From positions 186,001 through 250,000 of the forward strand of contig NZ_BSSV01000003.1 in the NCBI RefSeq assembly GCF_030161435.1: a stretch of DNA of 64,000 nt, written 5' to 3'. Shown one piece after another: positions 20,695 through 29,639 of this stretch; positions within the stretch are counted from its first letter, which is position 1, and each line of letters starts with the position of its first letter. This stretch comes from Thalassotalea loyana. GTDB lineage: Bacteria; Pseudomonadota; Gammaproteobacteria; Enterobacterales; Alteromonadaceae. The notes beneath the pieces were generated by a model. That model was not told the origin of the DNA, ran no database searches, and worked only from the letters and a program-made list of their open reading frames with translations. A program made the position numbers and the translations under genes.

Positions 20695-21876
20695 CTATAA
20701 CGCCCCAATTAGTGCTGTTGCTAGTGAGGCATGACTTTGCTCAGGTTGATTTTGCTTTAACGTCACTGCAGATAAATCAAGCGACACATTGCGTGGTAAA
20801 ACTTGCATACCTGGACCAACTTTAGCAGGACCATTCACCGCTATGACATCTTTTGCGCTCAACCCTGACTCCACCGCACGATATTTGCCAAATCTATCGC
20901 CTAATTCAACATTACGGTATTGAAGCGTATTATCTTTAGACAAAACAAGTACGTATTGATTTTTCAAGTCCGTACCAACAGCCCTCTCAGGAATCAACAC
21001 CTTATTTTTGCTTAACGTTGAAGAGATTTTGACACGAGCAAATGAACCCGCTTTCAATTTATTTTTGGTTGTATCAAATGCCGCACGAACACGGATCGTA
21101 CCCGTTGTAGGATTGACAATATTATCGATAAAATCTAACTGTCCTGTCTTGACTGAATTATTACCCACCAGTTCTAGCGATACAGGTAAATGACTCGATG
21201 CACTGACTTGTGAAAAATCTTTATTCCATGTTCTTTCGTCCACATCGAAATACGCATACATTTTATCCGTTGAGACAATGTTAGTCAGAACGCTTTGATT
21301 GGCTGTTACGGTATTACCTTTGGTGATGTATGCACTCGAAACTAACCCTGTAATAGGTGATATAACCCGCGTAAATTCTAAATTAAGCGAAGCAGATTCG
21401 AGTTCAGCTTTCAGTGCTAGTAGCTCTGCGTGACGTTGTTTAGTCACAGATATTCTAGACTCAATTTCTTCTTGTGAAATAGCACTGCTACGCCCGAGAC
21501 TAATCACGCGCTCTTCCCTATTTTGAGCTTGCTCAAGTGCAGCTTCAGCACTGGATATTTGTGCTTTAATTCGTGAAACCTCAGCTTGAAATGGCCTAGG
21601 GTCAATCTGAAACAGTAAATCCCCCTCTTGAACAACTTGCCCCTCGGCAAATGCGACATCAACAATCGTTCCAGAAACACGTGGTGATAACGTGACAAAC
21701 TCTGGTGATTCAAGCCTTGTTGTGTATGTGTGCCATGACTGCACTTCTTCAAATGCTACTTGAGCAACATCAATAGGAACTTGAGGCAGAACGGCAGTTT
21801 GATTACCTTCACTGCCCTGGCAACCAGCGAGCAATAATGCTGCCACGACAGAAAAACCTAGTATGCTTTTTTTCAT
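20695..21876 (-). CDS. RND periplasmic adaptor lipoprotein (MexE/AcrA-like)
   Basis: A membrane fusion protein of 393 residues. The lipobox is LLLAGC with the acyl cysteine at residue 19. A barrel-sandwich half-motif follows (VSGTIVDVAFAEGQVVQEGDLLFQIDPRPF), then an alpha-hairpin of paired coiled coils (AAL...AQNREERV), the second lipoyl half (VISPITGLVSSAYITKGNTV) and beta-barrel/membrane-proximal domains. It links the RND permease to an outer channel. I chose the ATG at 21876 because GGAGAG precedes it and the signal peptide starts there; the frame itself extends 51 bases further. It forms an operon with the permease and is divergent from a LysR gene. Confidence 0.92.
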   Translation of the reverse strand: MKKSILGFSVVAALLLAGCQGSEGNQTAVLPQVPIDVAQVAFEEVQSWHTYTTRLESPEFVTLSPRVSGTIVDVAFAEGQVVQEGDLLFQIDPRPFQAEVSRIKAQISSAEAALEQAQNREERVISLGRSSAISQEEIESRISVTKQRHAELLALKAELESASLNLEFTRVISPITGLVSSAYITKGNTVTANQSVLTNIVSTDKMYAYFDVDERTWNKDFSQVSASSHLPVSLELVGNNSVKTGQLDFIDNIVNPTTGTIRVRAAFDTTKNKLKAGSFARVKISSTLSKNKVLIPERAVGTDLKNQYVLVLSKDNTLQYRNVELGDRFGKYRAVESGLSAKDVIAVNGPAKVGPGMQVLPRNVSLDLSAVTLKQNQPEQSHASLATALIGAL

Positions 21877-21980
21877 TTTCAATACTCTCCAAAATTTTCC
21901 ATATTTTAAAAGCTGTATTGATTCCAATAAACCACCTATAATTACACTCTATGTTGCCAGAATAGCACCAATCAAATATT

Positions 21981-22922
21981 ATGGATTTATCGTCAAGAAT
22001 TTTACTTTTCTTAGAGGTTACTGAGCGAGGTTCATTTGCCAAAGTAGCTGAGCACCGAAAAATCGACCGTTCAGTCATCTCAAAGCAAATTGCCAAACTC
22101 GAAGAAGAATTAGGTGTGCGCCTGCTCAATCGAACGACACGTTCACTCTCTATTACAGGAGCGGGAAATGAGGTGCGCAGAAAAGCAATTTCATTAAGAA
22201 CCACACTAGATGAAACGATAAGGCTTGCTGAAAATTATCACGTCGAGCCAAAAGGTACGCTAAAGATCACCTGTAGTTACTCTTTGGCTGAGCAAGTTAT
22301 TCAGCCTGTAATTAACAATTTCAGTACCAAGTTTCCCGACGTAAATATCGAGCTTTCCGTCAGTGACACCCTTGTTGATATTGTAGGTGACAGTTTTGAT
22401 TTAGCCTTTCGTGTTGGCGATTTAAAAGACTCGACACTTGTTGCACGGTATCTGGCTAGAAATAGACTCGCGTTGCTTGCCACACCAGAATTTTTAGCAC
22501 GCATGGGGCACCCAAAAACCATATCTGACCTACAGAAACTGCCAGCCGCTTGTTACGCGGGTCAAAAATTGAAAGTGGATTACATCGACTACCGAAATAA
22601 AACAGGCGAAGTTGAGCGAATTCAAATGAACTGTGCGTACTGTGCAAATGACATTGATATGATGAAAAGTCATGTTTTATCTGGGGCGAGTTATTATTTG
22701 GCACCGGCATTTCATATCCATGATGAGGTAATATCTGGAAAATTAGTGCCAATAATGACTGATTTAAACTTACTGGATTTTGCTGCAATATACGCAGTAT
22801 ACCCACACCGTGACTTGCCATTGAGAACTCGCTTATTCTTCGAAGCAGCAAAAGAATACTTTGGTAATAATCCACCAATCTGGGAACAAAATATTCCTGG
22901 ATTCGAAAATATGTATCAATGA
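21981..22922 (+). CDS. LysR-family regulator, probable regulator of the RND pump
   Basis: A 313-residue LysR protein. The winged helix is at residues 1-62 (FLEVTERGSFAKVAEHRKIDRSVISKQIAKLEEELGVRLLNRTTRSL), and a periplasmic-binding-like effector domain follows. It is divergent from the efflux operon, with about 100 bases between the starts, the standard arrangement for a LysR activator of its neighbour. Its 3' end is only 4 bases from the convergent second LysR gene. Confidence 0.88.
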   Translation: MDLSSRILLFLEVTERGSFAKVAEHRKIDRSVISKQIAKLEEELGVRLLNRTTRSLSITGAGNEVRRKAISLRTTLDETIRLAENYHVEPKGTLKITCSYSLAEQVIQPVINNFSTKFPDVNIELSVSDTLVDIVGDSFDLAFRVGDLKDSTLVARYLARNRLALLATPEFLARMGHPKTISDLQKLPAACYAGQKLKVDYIDYRNKTGEVERIQMNCAYCANDIDMMKSHVLSGASYYLAPAFHIHDEVISGKLVPIMTDLNLLDFAAIYAVYPHRDLPLRTRLFFEAAKEYFGNNPPIWEQNIPGFENMYQ

Positions 22923-22926
22923 TGGT

Positions 22927-23829
22927 TCAAGTACAGAGCTTGAAAACCGGATGCTCAACGAGGTAATCGATGAGTAGTCTTACACGATAAGGTAAGTTTT
23001 TCTTCGACGTATAATATAGCCAAATAGGTGCCCCGTCAGGCCAATACTCTTTCAATATTGGCTCTAACAGTCCTTGTTCAACATATTGGTGGCACCGCCA
23101 AGAACCTATAGCAGCAACGCCAAAGCCCTCAGCTGCAGCGACTCGCACTGCATCAATATTTGATACTGTCAACGCTGGTTTGGGCATAATTTGTACAATT
23201 TGCCTGTCATTATTGTATAAGCGCCAGCTTAGCTTCTTATTTGTTGATAACTGTTTATAAATTATCGCCTTGTGTTGATGCAAGTCTTCAACTTGGTTAA
23301 TTGCAGGGGAATTAGCCAGATAGCTTTTGCTAGCATACAACCCCACCTGGAGTTGATAAATAGGTCTTGCAATGATGCGACTAACTTCATTAATTTTGTT
23401 ACCAATGCTGACATCAAAGCCCTCCTCTATTGGGTCTAGCACTCTGTCGTCGAACACGAGGTCAAGCTCAATCTCAGGGTAAGTCGCCAGAAAATCACCT
23501 AACACAGGGAGCACAATTTCACGACCAAATGATTCTGGTAAATTAACTCTTATTTCGCCAGCCGGGTTGCGATTAAGGTTGCCAACGTCATCAACAATTC
23601 CCTCCAGTTGGCTAACTAAAGGTTCAGCTCGTTCGAACAACATCCTCCCTTCATCAGTTAATGCAAACTGATGGGTTGTACGATGAAATAACCGGATATT
23701 TAATTGCTTTTCTAATTGAGCAATTCCCTTGCTCACAGCGACAGGTGAAACCCCTAGTTCTCTTGCTGCGCTTGAGAAACTGGAGTTATTTGCAACCACA
23801 ATAAATAACGACAGCTGCGTTGGTAACAT
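22927..23829 (-). CDS. LysR-family regulator next to an SDR gene
   Basis: A 300-residue LysR protein. The helix-turn-helix NSSFSSAARELGVSPVAVSKGIAQLEKQLNIRLFHRTT lies in residues 15-51, and the co-inducer domain runs to the end (GAPIWLYYTSKKNLPYRVRLLIDYL). It is divergent from the short-chain dehydrogenase gene across 104 bases and probably controls it. That architecture is common for LysR plus SDR pairs. Confidence 0.88.
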   Translation of the reverse strand: MLPTQLSLFIVVANNSSFSSAARELGVSPVAVSKGIAQLEKQLNIRLFHRTTHQFALTDEGRMLFERAEPLVSQLEGIVDDVGNLNRNPAGEIRVNLPESFGREIVLPVLGDFLATYPEIELDLVFDDRVLDPIEEGFDVSIGNKINEVSRIIARPIYQLQVGLYASKSYLANSPAINQVEDLHQHKAIIYKQLSTNKKLSWRLYNNDRQIVQIMPKPALTVSNIDAVRVAAAEGFGVAAIGSWRCHQYVEQGLLEPILKEYWPDGAPIWLYYTSKKNLPYRVRLLIDYLVEHPVFKLCT

Positions 23830-23933
23830 AAACCCTTTAAACCAAAAGTTAAAACTATTTAAACTTTATTCTACCTACAAGATAAAACAACTTTCAACCA
23901 AAATGGACCTAAGATATTTTTGGAGAAAAAATT

Positions 23934-24536
23934 ATGAAAAAAGTACTCGTTATTGGTGCATCAGGTTTATTAGGTAAAAACATCGTAAAACTATTAGCTG
24001 ACGACGCTGAGGTGATTACCGCCTCACTTAGCGATCCAAACAACCCCGTCGATATTTCAAACACAGATTCAATCAAATCACTTTTTGAAAATGTGGGATT
24101 AGTTGACGCGGTAATTTGCACAGCAGGTATTGCAAACTTTGCCGATTGGAATAAAGCAGCGGATTCTGATTGGAGCTTTGCCATCAGCAATAAACTCATG
24201 GGGCAAATTAATATCATCAGACACGCTATGGAAAAGGTTAAAACTGGCGGCGCCATTGTTTTAACGACAGGAATTTTAGCGCAATACCCTATGCCTGGTT
24301 CGTCAATAGTATCTACTGTTAATGCAGGACTTGAAGCAGCGATAAAAACGCTCAAGGTTGAGCTAGATGGTTCTGTCAGAATTGGTGCTATCTCACCTGG
24401 TTGGATTGCTGAAACTCTTGTTGCCATGGGAATGGATGAAAAACAAGGTATGCCGGCAATAGAAGTTGCACAAGCCTATATTGATTATTTAAATAAAGGT
24501 AACCATGGTGATATTGTGGTCACAAGCAGCCGTTAA
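23934..24536 (+). CDS. Short-chain dehydrogenase/reductase, atypical active site
   Basis: A 200-residue SDR with the N-terminal Rossmann motif GASGLLGKN (residues 8-16), a CTAGIANF (NNAG-like) segment, and AISPGWIAETL after the expected active-site helix. The usual Y-x-x-x-K pair is missing: the equivalent stretch reads SSIVSTVNAGLEAAIKTL, with asparagine where lysine is expected. Similar compact SDRs with this substitution exist in proteobacteria, so it is a subfamily trait rather than a mutation. Activity is uncertain. TGGAG precedes the ATG, and a strong bidirectional terminator follows. Confidence 0.82.
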   Translation: MKKVLVIGASGLLGKNIVKLLADDAEVITASLSDPNNPVDISNTDSIKSLFENVGLVDAVICTAGIANFADWNKAADSDWSFAISNKLMGQINIIRHAMEKVKTGGAIVLTTGILAQYPMPGSSIVSTVNAGLEAAIKTLKVELDGSVRIGAISPGWIAETLVAMGMDEKQGMPAIEVAQAYIDYLNKGNHGDIVVTSSR

Positions 24537-24548
24537 TGCTTAGCTAGA

Positions 24549-24588
24549 AAACGGCGCAAGCGATAAAGCTTGCGCCGTTTACATTTTA
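24549..24588. terminator. Bidirectional rho-independent terminator
   Basis: A perfect 13-bp GC-rich stem (24549-24561 with 24568-24580), a 6-base loop and an ACATTTTATT tail. It separates the SDR gene and the convergent PepSY gene. Confidence 0.85.
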
Positions 24589-25620
24589 TTATGCTCTACG
24601 TAATTTCCCGATAAATTCCTTACGAACAAACGTTGTCATCGCAAAACACACCATGAAAACACCAACGAAAGAGCTGATAATTAATACCAATAAATAAGCG
24701 GTAGGCATGCGTGCACCATCATGAAGAAACCGAGCACTATATTTTGCTTGGTAGGTTAGTCCCTTATCACCGAATGTCTGAGCAGACAATAGATCACCTG
24801 TTGCTACGTCAATTTGCATACTGTCCGTTTGTGATAACGCAAAAAGATTATGTCCATTGAAGCTTAAGTTAATCGCATTACGGCCTTTTACAGGTCTTCT
24901 TGGTTTTGAAATCCTTACCAATTCTGCATTAGGCCACATTTCTTGAGCTGCTATTAGCTGATTTTTCAAATCACCTGCTGGCGCTATATTTCTCACTGGC
25001 TCCTCATAAGGTGCCATCCCTCTTGGACCGTACGTGATATATGCACCTGTAACCGCCATAATAATCATCGGAACTGAGAATAGTAACCCTAGTTGGATGT
25101 GGCTTTTTATCAATGCCGTATTTTTCGTGTTCTTTGGAAAGGTATGTTTCCACCTAAAGCTCTTTCTAACTAACCACCACAAATAAACACCAATAACCAT
25201 TATGATGCTTGCCGCGATTGCACTAACCGCGTTTACATGTTTGCCAGGTTGGTCCAATTGAAAGTTGCGATGAAAAAAGAATATCCAACGCCAAATAGGG
25301 TCACGTATATTATCAACGCGCTCTATTTGCGCCAAATCACTTGTCAAGAAAAGGGTTTCATCAGGTAACGAAAGTTCAACAAAAGGTCGTTCCTGAGTAG
25401 GTAATTTGACTGACTTCAGTTGTGGGTACGAAGACGCCAGTTTAGCCGTTATCTCAGCTTTTTGTATTTGGCTTAGTGGTTGAAATTTTTGATCTTTATC
25501 ATCAAGCCTTTTCAACAAGTCTATGCCGCCTAAATAGATACCGGTCGTGAGCACAATCAACATGATTATACTGATGACAAAACCTGTCCAGTTGTGAATT
25601 AGTTTTAAGTATTTAACCAT
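24589..25620 (-). CDS. PepSY-associated TM helix protein (siderophore-linked)
   Basis: A 343-residue inner-membrane protein. Helix 1 carries LIHNWTGFVISIIMLIVLTTGIYLGG, and a periplasmic PepSY-like segment follows. The histidines in HRNFQLDQPGKH lie before helix 2, with further helices near residues 175-200 and 305-330. Such proteins, often next to TonB siderophore receptors (PiuB/FoxB type), are proposed to reduce or release siderophore iron in the periplasm. It lies 46 bases downstream of the receptor gene and is probably in the same Fur-regulated operon. Confidence 0.83.
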   Translation of the reverse strand: MVKYLKLIHNWTGFVISIIMLIVLTTGIYLGGIDLLKRLDDKDQKFQPLSQIQKAEITAKLASSYPQLKSVKLPTQERPFVELSLPDETLFLTSDLAQIERVDNIRDPIWRWIFFFHRNFQLDQPGKHVNAVSAIAASIIMVIGVYLWWLVRKSFRWKHTFPKNTKNTALIKSHIQLGLLFSVPMIIMAVTGAYITYGPRGMAPYEEPVRNIAPAGDLKNQLIAAQEMWPNAELVRISKPRRPVKGRNAINLSFNGHNLFALSQTDSMQIDVATGDLLSAQTFGDKGLTYQAKYSARFLHDGARMPTAYLLVLIISSFVGVFMVCFAMTTFVRKEFIGKLRRA

Positions 25621-25666
25621 TACTGCTTACTTCAATGATAAAAGGCTGCCGAGGCAGCCTGTTGAT

Positions 25667-27754
25667 TTAAAAGCTTGCTTTGACTTCAAAGCGTACCGTT
25701 CTTCCATCACCCACCGTGGCATTATTCGTTGAACCACCTGCGACGTATTCTTTGTCAAACAGGTTCTCAACATTTAGCCTAAAATCGACATCATTATTTG
25801 CGATTTCCATGCTGTAAGTCGCTCCCATGTCTATTCTCGTATAGCCTGACTTTTCTACGGTATTAGCCGCGTCTGCGTAGCGATCCCCCACATAAAATAA
25901 GCCACCATTTAACGCAAAATCATGCGTAAATTCATAACGGCTCCATAAAGACGCTGACCATTTTGGCGCATCAGCTGGTGTATTACCTTGGTAGTTCTCA
26001 TCTTGCTCATAAGTAGCGTCCAAGTTCATCGCCGTTGCCATCACAAAGAGCTTGTCTGTAATCGCGCCCTGTGCCGACATTTCGAACCCTTTGTGTCGTT
26101 GTAAACCAGATTGCGTTGTAACCGTATCGTATTGCGGATCATTCTCTAAGGTTTGTGTAATCAGTGTACCTGACTTCTCAATATCAAAGTAAGCACCTGT
26201 GACCAAAAGTCGCTCGGATATTTGCCATTTAGCACCTAACTCGATTTGCTCAGAAGAAACGGCATCAAGTTGCATACCGTGGTTACGATCTTGCTCATCG
26301 TTGAGTGTTTCACTCGATTGAGGTTCGAAACCTTCGGTATAGCTCACATATAGTGTTGCATCTTCAACTGGATGATAAATAACACCTAACTTAGGTAAGA
26401 AAGATTCGTTATCAGCACCTTCTTTTGTTTGTTTATCATAGCGACCACCAAGCGACACTTGCCATTGTTCATTAATTGTCATCAAGTCCTGAAAGTAAAT
26501 GCCGTAATAATCATACTCGCTAGTGTAGAGAGTATCGTCGGTCAAATACGTAATATCAGGCTTAGCAGCTTCTTGTTGCCCTACTACCGTGTCAAATGAT
26601 TGGCCATTAGTTTTCAGCTGACCATAGTAATAATCAAGACTGTTTGCGCCAACTAATACCTGATGCTCAATACCAGCGAATGACAATTCACCAATAAAAT
26701 CAACAAACGCTGTTGTAAATTGCCAGTCGTCATATCGATCGTAAGGCTTAGATGTATAACTATCGCCTAATTGGTAATCTGACGGTTTTTTTGGCGACGA
26801 CTCAAAACGTTGGCGAGCAAAGTTTTGTTTATTTATCCCGGCTTTAACACGCCATGTATCAGATAGAAAATAATTTACATCGACGCCGTAGTTTTCAACA
26901 TCGATATCAGTAAATGCCCATGACATGTCATAAATCATTTGACTATCACCAATAACCTCGCCGTCTTCATCAAGCCAAGCGCCCGTATCTAATCCAGCTT
27001 TGTCCTGCGTCTTATCATAATGAAAGCGTACCATCAGATCGTCATTAATATCATAATCAACAACAATAGAGCCTAAAAATCTGTCGCGTTCTCGCTCTTC
27101 ACCATTTTGATATTCTCTCTCATAAACAGCATCTTGTTTAACTAGAACAGTGCGGTAACGGAGCGTTTCGTCTTCAGTTAACGCTCCGCCAGCGTCTAGC
27201 ATAAAACGACTTGAGCCCAGATCGTCAACATCGACACCAAATTCAAAAAGTCGATTTGCCGTCGGCTTTTTCGTTACCATGTTGATCAAGCCTCCCGGTG
27301 CAGATTGACCATATAGAATACTTGATGGTCCTTTAATAATTTCAACACGTTCTAAGGTTTCAATTGGCTGTTGATAGTGTGACCAATGTTGATGGCCGTC
27401 ACGCAAATAGCCTGTTGACGAACTTAAGGTAAAACCGCGAGCACTAAATACCTCACGGTTACGCTGTTTAGAGCCAGCCGTTAAACTTGCATCATTTGCA
27501 ACGACTTCTCCGAGTGTTGTAGCAAGTTGCTCATCAATGATCGTTTCGGAAATTACGGTAACTGATTGAGGGGTCTCTAGAAGCGATGTATCCATTCTCA
27601 TGGCTCCACTTGCTTCGTCTACTTTATAGTCATCGAAATACGTACCTTTTACTTCGATTACTTCATAACCATCTTTGGTTGTTGATGCTGAACTGGAAAA
27701 ACTTAATAAACCTGCACTAATCGCGATTGATAACAAAGAATGTCTACTTTTCAT
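25667..27754 (-). CDS. TonB-dependent siderophore receptor
   Basis: A 695-residue outer-membrane receptor. It has a signal peptide (residues 1-23), a TonB-box-like EVIEVKG, and a plug domain with the siderophore-receptor signature (ETPQSVTVISETIIDEQ, ARGFTLSSSTGYLRDG, IEIIKGPSSILYGQSAPGGLINM-type segment). A 22-strand barrel follows, ending VRFEVKASF with the terminal phenylalanine. It imports a ferric siderophore; which one is not evident. A near-perfect Fur box lies about 60-85 bases upstream. No siderophore biosynthesis genes are in the window, so it may use xenosiderophores. Confidence 0.92.
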   Translation of the reverse strand: MKSRHSLLSIAISAGLLSFSSSASTTKDGYEVIEVKGTYFDDYKVDEASGAMRMDTSLLETPQSVTVISETIIDEQLATTLGEVVANDASLTAGSKQRNREVFSARGFTLSSSTGYLRDGHQHWSHYQQPIETLERVEIIKGPSSILYGQSAPGGLINMVTKKPTANRLFEFGVDVDDLGSSRFMLDAGGALTEDETLRYRTVLVKQDAVYEREYQNGEERERDRFLGSIVVDYDINDDLMVRFHYDKTQDKAGLDTGAWLDEDGEVIGDSQMIYDMSWAFTDIDVENYGVDVNYFLSDTWRVKAGINKQNFARQRFESSPKKPSDYQLGDSYTSKPYDRYDDWQFTTAFVDFIGELSFAGIEHQVLVGANSLDYYYGQLKTNGQSFDTVVGQQEAAKPDITYLTDDTLYTSEYDYYGIYFQDLMTINEQWQVSLGGRYDKQTKEGADNESFLPKLGVIYHPVEDATLYVSYTEGFEPQSSETLNDEQDRNHGMQLDAVSSEQIELGAKWQISERLLVTGAYFDIEKSGTLITQTLENDPQYDTVTTQSGLQRHKGFEMSAQGAITDKLFVMATAMNLDATYEQDENYQGNTPADAPKWSASLWSRYEFTHDFALNGGLFYVGDRYADAANTVEKSGYTRIDMGATYSMEIANNDVDFRLNVENLFDKEYVAGGSTNNATVGDGRTVRFEVKASF

Positions 27755-27813
27755 GGAAACTCAACTGTATATTGGAAAAAACGCGGGCAGTTTACATAAC
27801 ACAACCAAAGATC

Positions 27814-27838
27814 GCAAATGATAATCATTATTATTTGC
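27814..27838 (-). promoter_or_regulatory. Fur box upstream of the siderophore receptor
   Basis: The core TGATAATCATTATTAT closely matches the GATAATGATAATCATTATC Fur consensus and is flanked by complementary GCAAA and TTTGC. A second partial match, AATGATAATTT, lies at 27852-27862. Repression under iron sufficiency is the expected effect. Confidence 0.8.
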
Positions 27839-27880
27839 ACTATTCTTACAAAATGATAATTTCTTATTAATAAATAGAAA

Positions 27881-27916
27881 AAAAGCAGAGTGTCAACGCG
27901 TGACAGCTCTGCTTTT
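27881..27916 (-). terminator. Terminator of the alginate operon
   Basis: Arms 27881-27895 and 27901-27916 pair over 15 bp with a single bulge. On the minus strand they are followed by a run of seven T. It sits 22 bases after the fba stop codon and ends the long minus-strand operon. Confidence 0.85.
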
Positions 27917-27937
27917 GAAGTTGTAGTTACACTGAAT

Positions 27938-28999
27938 TTATGATGAATGACGTTTGTTTAGGCAATTTAAATCTTCAAAGCTCTGAATTAACCGATTGAC
28001 CATGTTATTTTCCGCTTTACGCAACCAGACTCGAGGATCATAGTATTTTTTATTGGGTTTATCATTGCCATCAGGATTACCTATTTGCTCCTGTAAATAG
28101 TCTGCCTTTTCCTGATAATACTGTTTTACACCATCCCATGAAGCCCATTGAGTATCGGTATCAATATTCATCTTTACCACCCCATAATCGATTGCCTCCC
28201 TGATCTCTTCAAGCGCAGACCCTGAACCGCCATGAAAAACAAAATTTAACGAGTTGGTCTCAATATTGAATTTTTCCGAGACGAACGCCTGCGAGTTTTT
28301 CAATATACTCGGTGTTAATTGCACATTACCGGGTTTATAGACGCCGTGAACATTGCCAAATGACGCGGCAATCGTAAATTGAGGGCTTATTTTGCTCAAA
28401 ACCTCGTAAGCATAAGCAACATCCTCAGGTTGGGTGTATAAGGCGGAATTGTCTAAATGACTATTATCCACGCCATCTTCCTCACCGCCCGTGCAACCTA
28501 ACTCTATTTCTAGTGTCATACCCAAGGGCTTCATTCGACGCAGATATTGTGCACAGGTCTCAATATTTTCTTCCAAAGGTTCGCTCGATAAGTCAATCAT
28601 GTGTGAGCTAAACAATGGCTTACCAGTTAACGCAACGTGTTTTTCCGACGCATTGATCAACCCATCAATCCATGGCAATAAATTGCGTGCTGCATGGTCC
28701 GTATGCAACAACACAGTGACACCATAGTATTCCGCCATCTGATGAACATACTGAGCCATTGCGATTGCGCCCTGAATTGCAGCGTCATGCCCCGTGAGAT
28801 TTATACCTTTCCCAGCAAAAAAAGAAGCACCACCATGAGATACCTGAATGATAATCGGCGCATTTGCTTTTGCTGCTGCTTCTAAACAAGCATTCACGGA
28901 ATTAGTTCCGACGACATTGACAGCAGCTAGCGCATACTGATGAGTTTTAGCATGCTCAAAGACTTTTTGAACTTCACTACCTGTTACGACACCAACCAC
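27938..28999 (-). CDS. fbaA: Class II fructose-bisphosphate aldolase
   Basis: A zinc-dependent aldolase of about 353 residues, like E. coli FbaA (359). The zinc-site histidine motif LLHTDHAARNLLPWIDGL, the ELGCTGGEEDGVD segment, NVHGVYKPGNVQL, FHGGSGS and KMNIDTDTQW are all present. It interconverts fructose-1,6-bisphosphate with glyceraldehyde-3-phosphate and dihydroxyacetone phosphate. There is no ATG at the conserved N-terminus. A GTG at 28997-28999, 2 bases after the stop of the KDPG aldolase and behind AAGGAAA, is the likely start and implies translational coupling. Here it probably feeds KDPG-derived triose phosphate into gluconeogenesis. Confidence 0.9.
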   Translation of the reverse strand: MVGVVTGSEVQKVFEHAKTHQYALAAVNVVGTNSVNACLEAAAKANAPIIIQVSHGGASFFAGKGINLTGHDAAIQGAIAMAQYVHQMAEYYGVTVLLHTDHAARNLLPWIDGLINASEKHVALTGKPLFSSHMIDLSSEPLEENIETCAQYLRRMKPLGMTLEIELGCTGGEEDGVDNSHLDNSALYTQPEDVAYAYEVLSKISPQFTIAASFGNVHGVYKPGNVQLTPSILKNSQAFVSEKFNIETNSLNFVFHGGSGSALEEIREAIDYGVVKMNIDTDTQWASWDGVKQYYQEKADYLQEQIGNPDGNDKPNKKYYDPRVWLRKAENNMVNRLIQSFEDLNCLNKRHSS

Positions 29000-29001
29000 T
29001 G

Positions 29002-29619
29002 TTATTTGTTTCCTTCGACACAAGCCTCGGTAATTGCCTGCCACTGACCAGACTCTACCCAGTCTTTTTTAGCAACCCATGTACCACCAACAGCAAAAAC
29101 GTTATCTAAAGACAGGAAATCCATCTTATTTTCCAGTGTTACTCCGCCAGTCGGACAAAATTGAATATCTTGAAAGATTGAACTAATTGAAGATAGGAAT
29201 TTAGCACCGCCAGATAACGCAGCAGGAAACAGCTTGAGTTCTGTATAACCAAACTCACGTGCCATTAAGATTTCGCCTGTGTTAGAAACACCAGGAAGCA
29301 CCGGTAAACCACAATCGGCTAAGTAACCTAACAAACGTTCGGATACCGCAGGGGTAATAATAAAGTCAGCACCAGCATCTATTGCTTGTCGGAGTATAAC
29401 TTCATTAGTCACTGTCCCTGCACCAACGATAAGATCAGGCAGTTCAGCTTTTATTGCTTTAAGCGCAGCAAGAGACGCCTCAGTTCTTAGGACTACTTCG
29501 ACTAATTTAAGGCCAGCATTAGCCATCGCTTGTGCAATGGCGATGCCCTGCTCTGGTGTTTCTGCTTGAATAATAGGTAAAAGCGTTTGGTTTCCCATCA
29601 AAGAGGAAAAGGAAGTCAT
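29002..29619 (-). CDS. eda: KDPG aldolase (2-dehydro-3-deoxy-phosphogluconate aldolase)
   Basis: A 205-residue class I aldolase. The general-base glutamate lies in LVEVVLRT and the Schiff-base lysine in YTELKLFPA, with the phosphate-binding CPTGGV and AVGGTW segments. It cleaves 2-keto-3-deoxy-6-phosphogluconate to pyruvate and glyceraldehyde-3-phosphate, the last step of alginate monomer breakdown. It follows the KDG kinase gene by 20 bases and precedes fbaA by 2 bases. Confidence 0.93.
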   Translation of the reverse strand: MTSFSSLMGNQTLLPIIQAETPEQGIAIAQAMANAGLKLVEVVLRTEASLAALKAIKAELPDLIVGAGTVTNEVILRQAIDAGADFIITPAVSERLLGYLADCGLPVLPGVSNTGEILMAREFGYTELKLFPAALSGGAKFLSSISSIFQDIQFCPTGGVTLENKMDFLSLDNVFAVGGTWVAKKDWVESGQWQAITEACVEGNK

Positions 29620-29639
29620 GGTGATAACCTTGTTTGTAT

